Program-made: the position numbers and the translations under genes
Notes under the pieces: generated by a model
What the model was told of the DNA's origin: nothing
Seen by the model: only the letters and a program-made list of their open reading frames with translations
Databases searched by the model: none
Shown: one piece after another, positions 11,840 to 22,779 of the stretch
Layout: the number at the start of each line of letters is the position of its first letter
How positions within the stretch are numbered: position 1 is the first letter of the stretch
From: Bidens hawaiensis
Lineage: Eukaryota; Streptophyta; Magnoliopsida; Asterales; Asteraceae
Assembly (NCBI GenBank): GCA_021521415.1
Contig: JAIQDT010001663.1
Coordinates: forward strand, 124,001 to 188,000
Direction: 5' to 3'
Length of the DNA stretch: 64,000 nt

Positions 11840-12080
11840 TATCATGCGCGTTGCGGCGGGGACGTAATAGGGATGTGTTTGGTGTGAGCTTAGTTTGCAG
11901 TGCAGGGGTGATGCAATGAGACTTTGATGAGGCTTAATTAGACTTGTGGGTCGTCTACACGAAGACATGACTATAAAGTTGAGAAACGAAACTATTCTAA
12001 TTAGAGTTCTATCTAATAAATCAACTTTGAGCCAAACAAAACTCTACGACATTTTAAATAATATTAAATGAAAGTTGCAT
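11840..12080. mobile_element. Helitron-like terminal fragment (diverged)
   Basis: A tgcgcgttgcggcgg motif followed by a stretch (gcttaattagacttgtgggtcgt, atcaactttgagcc...aactctacgacattttaaa) that closely parallels 36266-36440. Both look like copies of one family. No clear CTAG end is left here, and the sequence lies just upstream of the RAB5-like copy. Confidence 0.4.
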
Positions 12081-15000
12081 GTTGCTCCTCCTACATAATA
12101 TGTTAATAATTTGTTAGCTATAATTCCTCGCTACAAATTGTTGGATCAATTTCTTAGATTGATTTGCTTTAAATATCATCCTTCATTGATATTATGGCTA
12201 ATCCATCAATCATTTTATAAATCTAGGAGAAAAAATAACGATGAATGAAGAACTCTTAACTATTATAAGTATTTCCACATTGGGTTAATAAAATTTCAAC
12301 TCACCCGTATTTTTAATCCAACCAGAGTATGTATGATTAACAAATCAGTCTTAACACAATCTAAAATCAGATTGCAACCAAGAATTAGAGCATGAGAAAT
12401 TTCCATCAACAGCTTGAGATCCCTTTATCATGTATAAATTGCAATGCGTTGCCTATATGTAACCAACACCATAATTATTATAGTTATTGTGATTGAACTT
12501 GAGGACTTTAAGTAATAAAACTAAATAGATTAGTGGCATAAAACGTACAAACCTGATGCATTGCCGCCAAATTGTAAAGTACACTCGACCTCTAAAGCCG
12601 CCTACGAATCTTAAGACCAGCTTTGCCACATCCATCGGACCTCCATATTTTACTATTGTGGTGGCTACACCGGCTTTCGCCACAGCAGCTGCACCTGAAC
12701 TTGGGCCTGCAATCTATACCCAAAAGTTAGATTTCGGTGATGGGTTTGCTGCCATAGCTTTAGCAAGTTTGCACTACACATGTGATGAGAAATTACCATT
12801 TTATCCCTGCAGCTTTCTTTCATTTTGCATCTGTTTGGTCAAAATAAAGAAATGGTAGTTGCTGATCAAGCAATGTCACCAATTGTGTTGTAACACCAAT
12901 GTGCTTATTTAATAACCCACACAGAAATACTAATTTTTTCAAGATTAAACAAGAAATTGGGCTAACACGTACAATTCAGAGTGAACAATAAACCAAGATG
13001 TGACCCGCTAATAGAGATCATGTTAACATGTACAATTTCAAATGGTTATCGGGTTATTTTTTACTTGTTAATATAGACTTTATTAACACTTGTTACCGGG
13101 TTATTTTTTAACCAAAAAAAAAAAAAACGAAGCAGTAGTTATCGGGTTAATTGGGCTCCTCTATAAAAAAAACTTCCAAATTTTTAACAACTGGTAGGTA
13201 TATCCCTTTAAGCTATAACATTCTGAAGTGCTTTCCATTTGTCTAAAAAGAATTAGTCTCAATAAATGATTCACACAGTTATCTGCAAGGCTAAGGCAAT
13301 TAGCTTGGCTAGAGCTTTGCTTTAGCTGAATTTAATATGACTGTGTTTGGCAAAATTAGTTGCAGATAATTATTATGCCCGCTATAATTGTGAAAGTTCT
13401 AAATTTAAATATGATAGTCAGATATCTGCTTTTAAACCAAAATCAAATTGGTTATTCGGTTTTAAAAATCCAAGTTCGATTCAAACCAAATAACAATAAT
13501 TCTTACTTAACTTGTGTCACACAATCTAATATAACCAACTTCATTTATAATCTAATCTCTTGAAGAAAATGATGAGGCGTGTTACCAAAAGTATTCGTTA
13601 AGATCATCTTAGTTTCTCCAAGCAGAGCCATGAGTTGGTTTGCCACCTTGATATCTCATGGCTGCCTGCCACCATGTAAGAACAAAATGTTTAATACTAA
13701 CTCACCAAATTTTATAAACATGTTAGAAAAAAGTGAAATTGAATTTTACTACCTTATACATAACCTCATAAATAAGCACCATAACATTCTACATAAATGA
13801 TTCCTCTCCAACTGCTTCTGGTTGATATATTAACATTAAAAGATATATCAAAATCAAGACCATTGTCCATTGATACGTTTTGGTACTGTTGCAAAGATAT
13901 GCCAACATTAAAAGTTAAATATAGATGAAAGTATGCTACAATTATTTACCAATTATTAAACTAAACTTAACAAAACATGTAAAAGGATGATGATGAAGAA
14001 ATATACTAAGGGGGTAGTTCCAGTGCCCTTCGTAGAGACTTGTGCTTAGACAAGTGTACATGTGAATTGTTTAGGTATTGATGCTGACATGGGCTTCAGA
14101 AAACTCAGAGAAATTGATGTCGCCTGTTTATCATAAAACATGTTTTAATAAAATAAATTGTTCAAAATAATGGCAAATAAGCCTTTTATAAAAAAGAATG
14201 TTTTAGTTGAATAACCTTTTAAATATGCAGCAAGTGAGCTGGTGCTTCGGTACATCCAATTGCACAAATGTATTACGGCTAATATAAACAAGAATATGTA
14301 GATGTAGTAAATAGGTGCCATGTTTGATATAAACTTAACAATGTATTTGAAGCAGCTAAATGAGGAAATGAAACAAGAAAAACTTACTGTATCGGTTTCT
14401 CCCCCCGAGCAGATGAGTGTAAGGCTTGAACAAATATTTCTGCATTAAAGGCCAAAAATCACTGTAAAATATATTCCATGTTTAAATTAAACAAAAATAA
14501 AGTGACAATGCATACTTTCAACTGTCTCATATGTGCGAAACCTTGAAGCTATACTTTCAGAGGGCTTAGCGATTGGGAACGCCGATGATTTCGATTGGAT
14601 ACAAAACGATCCAATACGAAATACGCGGCCTTGCTAGCGAATTATGTGACTATGATCACGCTCTTGATAAGCAATCTCACGCCATACTAATAACTAAATA
14701 TAATCCAATTAGCAAACTTTCAAATGTGAAATCAAGAAACTAAAAATAAAAATAGATTATGATCACTAACATGACCTGAAGGATTCCAAGATTGATCTGA
14801 ATAAACTGTATGGACATTAGAAACTTTAAAAAACACAGTAGCATGCAGCTCTATATCTTCAGATTCCTATTTAACTCATTTTGAATGAAATTTATTCAAT
14901 CAAACAAATAAACAAAAAAACCTAATCAGCTCAAACATAATTTCACAAATGAATTTAAATAATCAGTGAAAACAATTACTGTAAATTACCATGAGAACGA

Positions 15001-16810
15001 TGATGACATCGCGGGCGAGAGTGATGGCGGCGGTGGCCTTATCGGAGTCGTACTTTGCATTGAACATGCCTTTGCCAAAAACTGAAAGCTCTAAAATCAC
15101 CCCCAAATTTGATAAGAACATCCACAGATCAAAATGTGTATATAGTATAGGTACAATCGCTGGAAACGTTTGATTGGGCATGTGAAATTATTGGAGGGGT
15201 AATTATCGGTGGATTGGAGAGGTTTTAAACCATCGTTGATTAACTGTTATGGTATCTAAGAAAATTAAACCTAAGCCTGCCAACCTGACCCGATTGCCAT
15301 CGCTAAATTAGAAACTAAAACCTTATAACAAGTAACATTAGAAAACAAGGGTAAAGCAAGAACCATGTTTACACGGACATTAGTAACTTTCATTACTTAA
15401 ATAATCACTTCCAAACACACATCCAATCTTAAAAAAAATGAATATAAAATCATTAATTCTTGAATTTTCACCCAATTTTATTTTTGCAAAATTTCTTAAT
15501 ATTTTCAGGATCCCATGTTGATATACTACAGAATTCTTAAATTCATTAATTTACAAAAACAATAAAGAACTAATTAATTTTCTTTTTGCAAACACTTCTT
15601 GAATCTTTAAATTCAACCATACTGATTTCAAACTTCAAGACTCTCAAATTAGCAGTATAAAACTATAAAGATAGTAACTTTACCTCCAACAATACTGAGA
15701 AAGCCACTAAAGTTTGCATCATGAATCGAAAGACTCAATCTTTTTCCCGGCAAATATTGGGATAATAGTTGACATCATCCACAGCTGTCTTCATTGCAAT
15801 AGTTGACACCTTCCCGTTAATAGTTTTCACCACCACAATTGTCCCAGTGTTCACAGTATCCATCTTTGAAAACACAAGTGAACAGCTGCATAAAAAAAAT
15901 ACATATCACCAATCATAACATAAATTAGCACAAAATAATTAACTCCAACTTGGCAGATGCTACTGTTATCAAATATTCTTTTTATTATGAGAATCATACA
16001 AAAGTAAAAGAAGCAAAGCATTACACATATTACAAACTTTACCTCTTGGAAGACCATGAATACATTGAAGCCATGCCTCTTCCTCTCATAGTATTACGCT
16101 TCTCAATCACATCTGCAACAATTGTTTTCATAATTGAATGTTACACCTAACTAATTCATCAAAACACAAATGTATACCCCTAAAAAAAAGACCTTCTGAG
16201 GAACTGAGAGATTCTGATGTTCAAGCTGCCGATTTGTACATATATAATAAATTACAGGCCCCTTCCGTCTCTCTTCTGCTGTACCTTGATAAACAAAATC
16301 GGAAACCCCCTAAATCGATTAACAGGCAATGATTAAACACTAAAGCGATATCATTCAGAACTCGCCTCATCCATGAAACGTACACTTATTCATTGGTGTT
16401 GACAGAGGATAGGTTGTGGCCGGTGATGGAAATGATAGAGGGCAGATGCCGGAAGATGGTAGGGTAAAGCAACCGTAGTTACCCTGAGTAATTAATAAAC
16501 TACTCTGATGGTTTGCAGGTGGAAACCGGGAGGTTAAAAAGGCCCTGTTAAACCGTCCATTGATTATGTATTGACTATTGAGTGATGTAACGGATGGTTA
16601 TTAATGATTGTATTGAAGGCGCGAGATTATTGTATTGAAATCGCCGGAATATGAACCTTCATCGAGATAGTGGCCGGAGGCGTGAGACAGTGGCCGGAGA
16701 CGTGAATGAGCATTTAATTTAAAGGCGTCTTATAGTGAGAGAATGTGGCAGGTGATGAGTTGCCTATACTACATGTATATGTATGTTTATGAATCTCCTA
16801 CGTTTCAATT
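12081..16810. other. Repeat-rich region with exon-like minus-strand pieces, none recognised
   Basis: Several GC-richer blocks with splice-like borders read open on the minus strand: 12540-12720 (includes KLVLRFVGGF), 13590-13680, 14395-14450, 14530-14690, 14990-15130 (FNAKYDSDKATAAITLARDV) and 15690-15880 (INGKVSTIAMKTAVDD, then a shift). They are separated by AT-rich DNA. I could not join them into one protein or assign a family. They may be an old gene, captured gene fragments inside a Helitron, or chance. Blocks at 16560-16780 and 40200-40340 resemble each other. Confidence 0.3.
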
Positions 16811-17026
16811 CTAGCAATAGTGCCCGCGCGTTGCGGCGGAGGCGCAACAGGCATTTGGTCGGTAGGTCAGTTGGTTATGGTACCGCTTCGCAAAGGTCAT
16901 TTGGCCTTTAGACATCACTTGGTAATACGAACAATTCGGGTACAACTTGGGAATACGAAGTTACGAACCAATAAACCATGTCACCGTGATACCTTTAAAT
17001 TCTAAAACGCCTACCACCTGAGTTCA
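16811..17026 (-). mobile_element. Helitron-like 3' terminus, reverse orientation
   Basis: Reading the minus strand there is a GC-rich hairpin region (CCGC...GCGG, near 16824-16840) followed about 10 nt later by CTAG at 16811-16814, the arrangement of a Helitron 3' end. The inner sequence (caacaggcatttggtcggta) recurs near 36518. The base after CTAG is A, not the usual T, so the exact end is unsure. A solo LTR interrupts it at 17032. Confidence 0.45.
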
Positions 17027-17983
17027 TATTCTGAAGAGGTAGGTCCCAGTAGAGCCCAGTTGGACCCGCAAGACTCACCCTGAAGAGGACGTCTGCGCAA
17101 GGACCAACTGGTTCCGCAGGACCCACCATGCTCAGAGATGAAGACCTTACGCGCAGTACGCCAGCTGTTCCCGTAGGGAAAGCCTCCCAATGGTGAAGTA
17201 TCCCGCCTGTCCCCGCAGCTGCGGATACAAGCCATCAGGGAAGGCTGCCCGCACTAATAGCAAAGCTACACGCACAAGGCACTCAATAATTCAGTGTCAC
17301 CTGAAGGAATGAGCAAGGCGGGAATACTCCCGCCCAAATGAGCCAGTCTGTATGCTTCTGGAAGATCTTTTGTACTATACCTGCCAAGGTATGGACAAAA
17401 TAGACAAGATCTGACCAAAGCAGCCCATGAACCAATCACAGGGTGACAGCTCACCGACAAACAGTACGAGGAGCATGCTCTAGTACTGTTTGTCACTATT
17501 AGCCGCTGCCTACTCACCAACCCTTGTCGTGGCACGCACATAGCCTGCAGTTGGTGGAAAAGGAATAGTACACAGCCGGCCTGGTCACTATCAGCCGCTG
17601 CCTACCCACCAACCAGCATGGCACGTGCGTAGCCCATAGTTGGTAGAACAGGAATATTCTACAGCTGGCTGTACCTGCTTGGAAACCTACCTTCGGCTAT
17701 AAATACTCCAACACCATGGAACGGTAGGATCATCTGGTATTTTACCTTCACTAGCTATTTCTCTCAATATACACTTATATTCAGAGCAATCTAGTCTGAT
17801 TCTCACGCCGGAGGGTGGTCACAAGGAGGAACCCCCCCTTCTCAGTGACGAGCTTACGGTGTCTGTTTTGCAGGTCATCTGAAGAACATCCTTCTTTGCC
17901 GGACCTAACCCTCGTGGGAAACATTACTTAACCCCCAGATTATCCGTAATCTGCCCGGGGTCGATTAGTGTTTCTTCATATTC
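17027..17983. mobile_element. Solo LTR with 5-bp target-site duplication
   Basis: The LTR proper is 17032-17978 (947 bp). It starts TGAAGA and ends TCTTCA (perfect 6-bp inverted ends, TG...CA) and is flanked by TATTC at 17027-17031 and 17979-17983. It is GC-rich compared with its surroundings, holds a TATA-type promoter (ctataaatac near 17698) and lacks any internal region. Such a structure arises by recombination between the two LTRs of a full element, most likely Ty3/gypsy (inference from length and composition). Confidence 0.88.
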
Positions 17984-19550
17984 CGTTTTGACATGAATAT
18001 AATTGTTCCTATCGAAGAATAACCCGATTTTTATAAAACTTGTGTGAGCCGACCCTAAATGACAATTTAAAAAATCGACATGTACTCATTATGCTCCTAA
18101 CCCGATTTGACTCAACTTGACACGAACCCAACAATATCCTTTCCATAGTACTACAATTGTTAATGTAGGACTTTCCATAAACTTACAAAGTATGAATCTA
18201 CAAAATATGTACCACTGATACAATGGTTCAAGTTTTGTATGGTGTGATAAACGGTCAACATTTGAAAATACATGTGTGAAGTTTTATTTAACATTAAGGA
18301 CTTCTTCACATGTGTATCTAGTTGAACATAAAAAAAGATAAGAGTTTATGATTTCTTGATACAATAGTGCTCCCTAAAAATACCTTATGTGGTCAAAAAT
18401 TATGTCTTCCATCTTACGAAACAAAATTCAAAATCGTGCCAAAAGTTTTAAGTCAACAAAATTTATGAGTTCTGACTCCAAAGTCAACTTTACTTTTTTA
18501 ATTTGAAATTGGTTTAAACAGGTTTGATTGGATAAGTCAAAGAATTGTTAATCTCTGTTCTCTTTATATAAAAGAAATATTTATTTTCTTAAAAAATACA
18601 AATATATAAATTTAAAAACAAGTGGTCATATATTAAACACAACTGTTGAACAAATACAAAAATAACATATAAATTTAGAATTTTAAAGTATTAATATAAA
18701 AAAATAAATAAAATCCATTTTTCGGGTTCATGATGTATGAGACATAATTTTCAGGTTTGTTTCAAAAAGGTCATCAACCAAATTGATAGTTTTTAGAATG
18801 GCCTGTTTAGAACGACTAAACACAAGCCTGTTTACAAAGCCCATTTCTTAACACGCACAATCATAGCTAATTGGTTCAATGATAGACAAAACCAACCTTT
18901 ATTAAATTTAACCTCTGTTTCGTTTGTATTTAGTCTAACGACAAATACAACGACATTACAGTCAATAAAATCAGTCTCTTGAGCAATAAGACCGACTTTG
19001 ACCAAAATATCAAAAATCCATAACAATCATATGCAACATTAGTTTTGCCTAATGTAGTCAAGACTAAACAATTATTAATTATTCCCGGACCCATCTAAAA
19101 GTTTCCCAAACCACTATACCAAATTATCCGTTTCTTCCACATTTCTTCATTATTCCCAAAACACCCTTTAACTATAACCATTGTATTGGCATAAAACATC
19201 CTATTTTGGTTTATAATCACTTTGAGCATGTGTGTCCACAGTAGATGTTTTGATTCATTGCAAATCTAGAGTAGTGGATTCACGAACTTGGATAGCCCAT
19301 TTAAGACCCACTATGAACTTAATCAAAACTTTACAAGATCGTACATGTACTTCCCGTGAGTTTGGATCTCCTTAGCTTATGATTTGACACAATTAAATTA
19401 CCAAAGTAGCAATTGACTACATTAGGAATGAATAAGCTTATTTGCATAAAAATGTAACTTCCATAAAAAAGTTCATGTTTTCATTTTGGTCCCTTTTATA
19501 AGGGACATCTATTCATTCACAAATCCGGCCCGATTCTAACTTACCAAGAA
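17984..19550. other. AT-rich intergenic DNA
   Basis: The stretch just after the solo LTR continues the sequence it interrupted. No gene, RNA or clear repeat end was seen. Confidence 0.4.
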
Positions 19551-19688
19551 AAAATTCCGCTTCTGTACATTTCCAAACAATCATTAAAACAAACCTTCAT
19601 TCCAAAAAAGCATCGAGTGGTGTCTAACCCCACCATGTTCACTCATGCTCCCTTTCAATCTATAAAACTCATACTTAGCCCGACCCGT

Positions 19689-19930
19689 TTAGCGGGCCGA
19701 ATCTATTCTCGCCAATGGCCACAGAAGCCTCGCCATGCCATGGAAGCTCAAGTTATAATCCATTGTAAACAATGGAAAATTGTTACCATAACCGAATAAT
19801 AAATTTGGGGACTCGCTTGCGGCGTTCCAACTGCCGGTGGAATGCGGGTGGTCGCCTTTATAGTCGGATTCCAAAGCAGAGGAAGCGCGCTGAGTAGTAA
19901 TGTCGTCTTCGTCATTGTTGCATACGAGTT
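19689..19930 (-). other. Open minus-strand stretch, unrecognised
   Basis: A GC-richer block reads open for about 80 codons (includes QRASSALESDYKGDH and GSWNAASESPNLLF). It has no bacterial or transposon signature and I do not recognise it. It lies downstream (in minus orientation) of the MUT9-like kinase remnant but does not match any part of that kinase I know. It could be an exon of another damaged gene. Confidence 0.25.
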
Positions 19931-20505
19931 TTAGAGCTTGACATCTATATCTGTGTCACAACACAAAAATGATCAATTTTATAATTAAAAAATAGCCAAA
20001 AATAAAAAAAACAAATAATTGCACACATAAGTTACGTAACTAATAATTGGCAAATTAATAAAGTTTCATCGTATACGATATTTTAAGCGCACTATTATCA
20101 GTCTTTAGCGTCTAGATCAACTAATTTTTATCATTTCCTTATCTAGGATCAAAATAATCATTCCTGGTATATAAGAAAACTAATAAAATCATTAAAACAT
20201 ATTCATACAAACAAGAGCTAATATAAATCTACAAACACCTCTATTTTATATAAGAAAACTGATCAAATCAATTAAACATATTTATCCAATTACAACATTT
20301 ATCATTTTACCTCAATTTTCCATTTTTTTCATATAACATGAAATGAAAATCTTGAACATTAAAGGCATTGAACCAAAGCTTACACTAATTATTGTAATAT
20401 ATTGAAGTGCACTATTATCAGTCTTTAGTGTCTGCATAATCTGACTATTATGCTTTTCTAATCATCTAATGTCAAAATAATCATTCCTGGATTGGAATAC
20501 AAAAA

Positions 20506-20563
20506 CTGATTATTATTATTATTATTATTAATATTATTATTATTATTATTATTATTATTAAAC
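20506..20563. repeat. (ATT)n microsatellite
   Basis: A run of ATT units with one interruption, close to AT-rich DNA on both sides. Confidence 0.85.
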
Positions 20564-20939
20564 ATGTATCAGAAACTTACAGCAACAATTTTTACACAAG
20601 CAAGAACTGATATCAATATGCAAACACCTCAATTTTTACATAATCAGAAACCCCAACTGCATATTAACTTATTCAAACTTAATTTCATCAAAAAAAAAAA
20701 AAACTTGCTTTATAAAATATTTTTTAAACACACCCAAATGGTCTAACTTTACAATCAAAATCAACATCCATCTAATCAGTAACAATCACCCATAAAAAAA
20801 TATCAATAATGCAGAATTGTGAGTGATTTTATTATTCAAGAACAAGAATGAAGAAAAGTGATAAAGATTGTACATTTGATTAAATGGTGATGTGGGTATG
20901 CCAAGGTTATGAATAAAGATTGATAAAAATGGGATTTTG

Positions 20940-21771
20940 ATTTGATGAGATGGGCTGTGTTTGGTTTGCCTGGTTGCTAGAGTTCCAAACATCCCACAAA
21001 CTCGGCCCGCACTTGTCCATAACCTAAAACAAATATACAGAGAACAATTTTTAGAGGTTTTCAAAAAATCCGAAAAGAATAATATATTAAAGAAGTGAAA
21101 ACTCACGAGGATGTAATAGTCGCCTTGACAGCCTTTGTGTGAACCATTGGAAGTCTATAGCATCCATTAAGAGCACTTCACAATAAAAAAAACATCAAAA
21201 TAAAATTAGTGTTTGTTGTACTAAATGGTGTTTAAGAAACATATAACAAAATGACATTTTATTAAAATAAAATATAAATTTTTTACTATAAAATATAGGT
21301 AAAAAGGAAAAGGATTACAGCTCGTAAGTCGTCTAAAGTGTACATTTTATTAAAAAGATTATACTATTGCTAAACATAATAGTTTTTGTAAACATGTATG
21401 GCAAATTAATTATTTATTAGCGTTTAACCCTTACCGAACTCGCTCGCCCAATGCGACACTTCTAAAATAACGTTAGTTACCTATAAACTTGCCACTTATA
21501 AGAAGGACTGTAATTACATCCCTTACCATTCCGAAGCTAACCTACACCCATGTACCATACACCATATATATAAACCATGATAACATTAAAATCAACTTTT
21601 TTACCAATATATATATGTGTGTGTGTGTGTGTTTGTGAGAAGAAAAAAAGAAGATATCGTGTACCTCAAGAGTGTCGGCCCCGGTGATCCCGAACCCACA
21701 TACACTTGACCTAACCCTCCTTTACCTAACTTTCTTTCTAACTTGTATGCAAGAGAATTACCAACCTGCAC
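20940..21771 (-). pseudogene. MUT9-like / casein kinase I-like protein kinase, fragmentary
   Basis: Minus-strand pieces match plant MLK kinases (nuclear kinases that phosphorylate histones and clock or light-signalling proteins). 21665-21771 encodes VQVGNS...[11 protein letters not shown] and GQVYVG (the Gly-rich loop). 21107-21175 holds the NGCY...P block and, one base out of frame, KGCQGDYYIL. 20950-21023 holds VMDKCGPSLWDVWNS. Two frameshifts are visible, one inside the first block and one in the second. The catalytic loop and the remaining two thirds of the kinase are not found nearby. Splice borders such as TTTTAG|GTTATG are still recognisable. Confidence 0.7.
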
Positions 21772-22779
21772 CTGAAAAAAATAAATAAACAACTAATTTT
21801 ATTTTTTCTTCACAAAAACCGCACAAAAGATAGTAGCAAGAATGGCAAAACACGTTCGTGGATTAACAAATCAAAAAGAGTAAACTTTATATAAGGAAAC
21901 ATAATATTTCTCAATTACTCGAGGATGTCATTAAAACAAGAAACAACAAGAATTTCATAGAATCAAGAATTAGCAATATATATAAAATGAAATCAGCCTG
22001 GAACCCATAGTCTTTTAGATGATAAAGGTGGAAAATTTAACCCATTTACTTATGAACGGGTCGATTTGGCATGTTATGTTTCATCTCAAACTGGTCAAAT
22101 AAAAAAATGTTGAGAAGGTAACCAAAAGATAGAAGTTTTATGCATACAAATTCAAACAGATTTGATTTTTATTGTAATAATACAGTTTCTATTGTCGTAT
22201 TTTAACACATTAGTTATTTATAAAAAGCTAGCAAAAGAACAAAAAACATTTGCCTGTCATTTTGACCCGTTGCTGCATAATTTAGCACCTCTATCTCATG
22301 AAATCATACAAAACAAAAACAGAAAAAGACAATAATACCCTTTCAGTAACCAGGCTTGTGCTTCCCTCGTCTTCACCATTAGCAACATTTTTTTCTGCAC
22401 TTATATAGACAATCAGTTGATCACGAATTGTCATTTTTGTCTGCACTTTCACGAATTGATACCCAAAAATTTCAAGCAGTAACAAACTTTCCTTCTCTTT
22501 TGGTATCCAAAATTAGAACAACCTGTCTTTAACCATCATGAATCAGCAAATACAAAATGACTGATACACTAATGACAATATCAATAAATGAATAAAATCT
22601 AAAATGGTGGCTGTATGCCACAGACTATTATTTATGCTAGAGAATAAGTTGTATTTACCAAAAACGAAGAAAATAAAAATAAGCTATGACTTGGGGTAAT
22701 GAAGGAAGGCCCGGGCCAATTCAATGAACTGAACTGAATCCTTTGCTTCTTCTTTTTCCAGGGTTCCTTGAGGTCGGAG
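21772..22779. other. Intergenic DNA and promoter side of the SDG40-like gene
   Basis: AT-rich, no reading frame of note. The last 200 bases before 22780 should hold the SDG40-like promoter and 5' leader; no clear TATA box was picked out. Confidence 0.35.

Noticed and set aside
11516..11968. 150-codon minus-strand open frame upstream of the RAB5-like copy
   Set aside because: It overlaps the RAB5 exon 1 in another frame and contains a long Tyr run from the AAT microsatellite.
12453..12683. KLVLRFVGGF as the missing RAB5 P-loop exon (KSSLVLRFVKGQF)
   Set aside because: It lies upstream of the RAB5-like ATG, thus in the wrong order, and the sequence after it does not follow RAB5.
12556..12858. 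100-codon plus-strand open frame
   Set aside because: No recognisable family; the opposite strand is equally open, so neither could be called as a gene.
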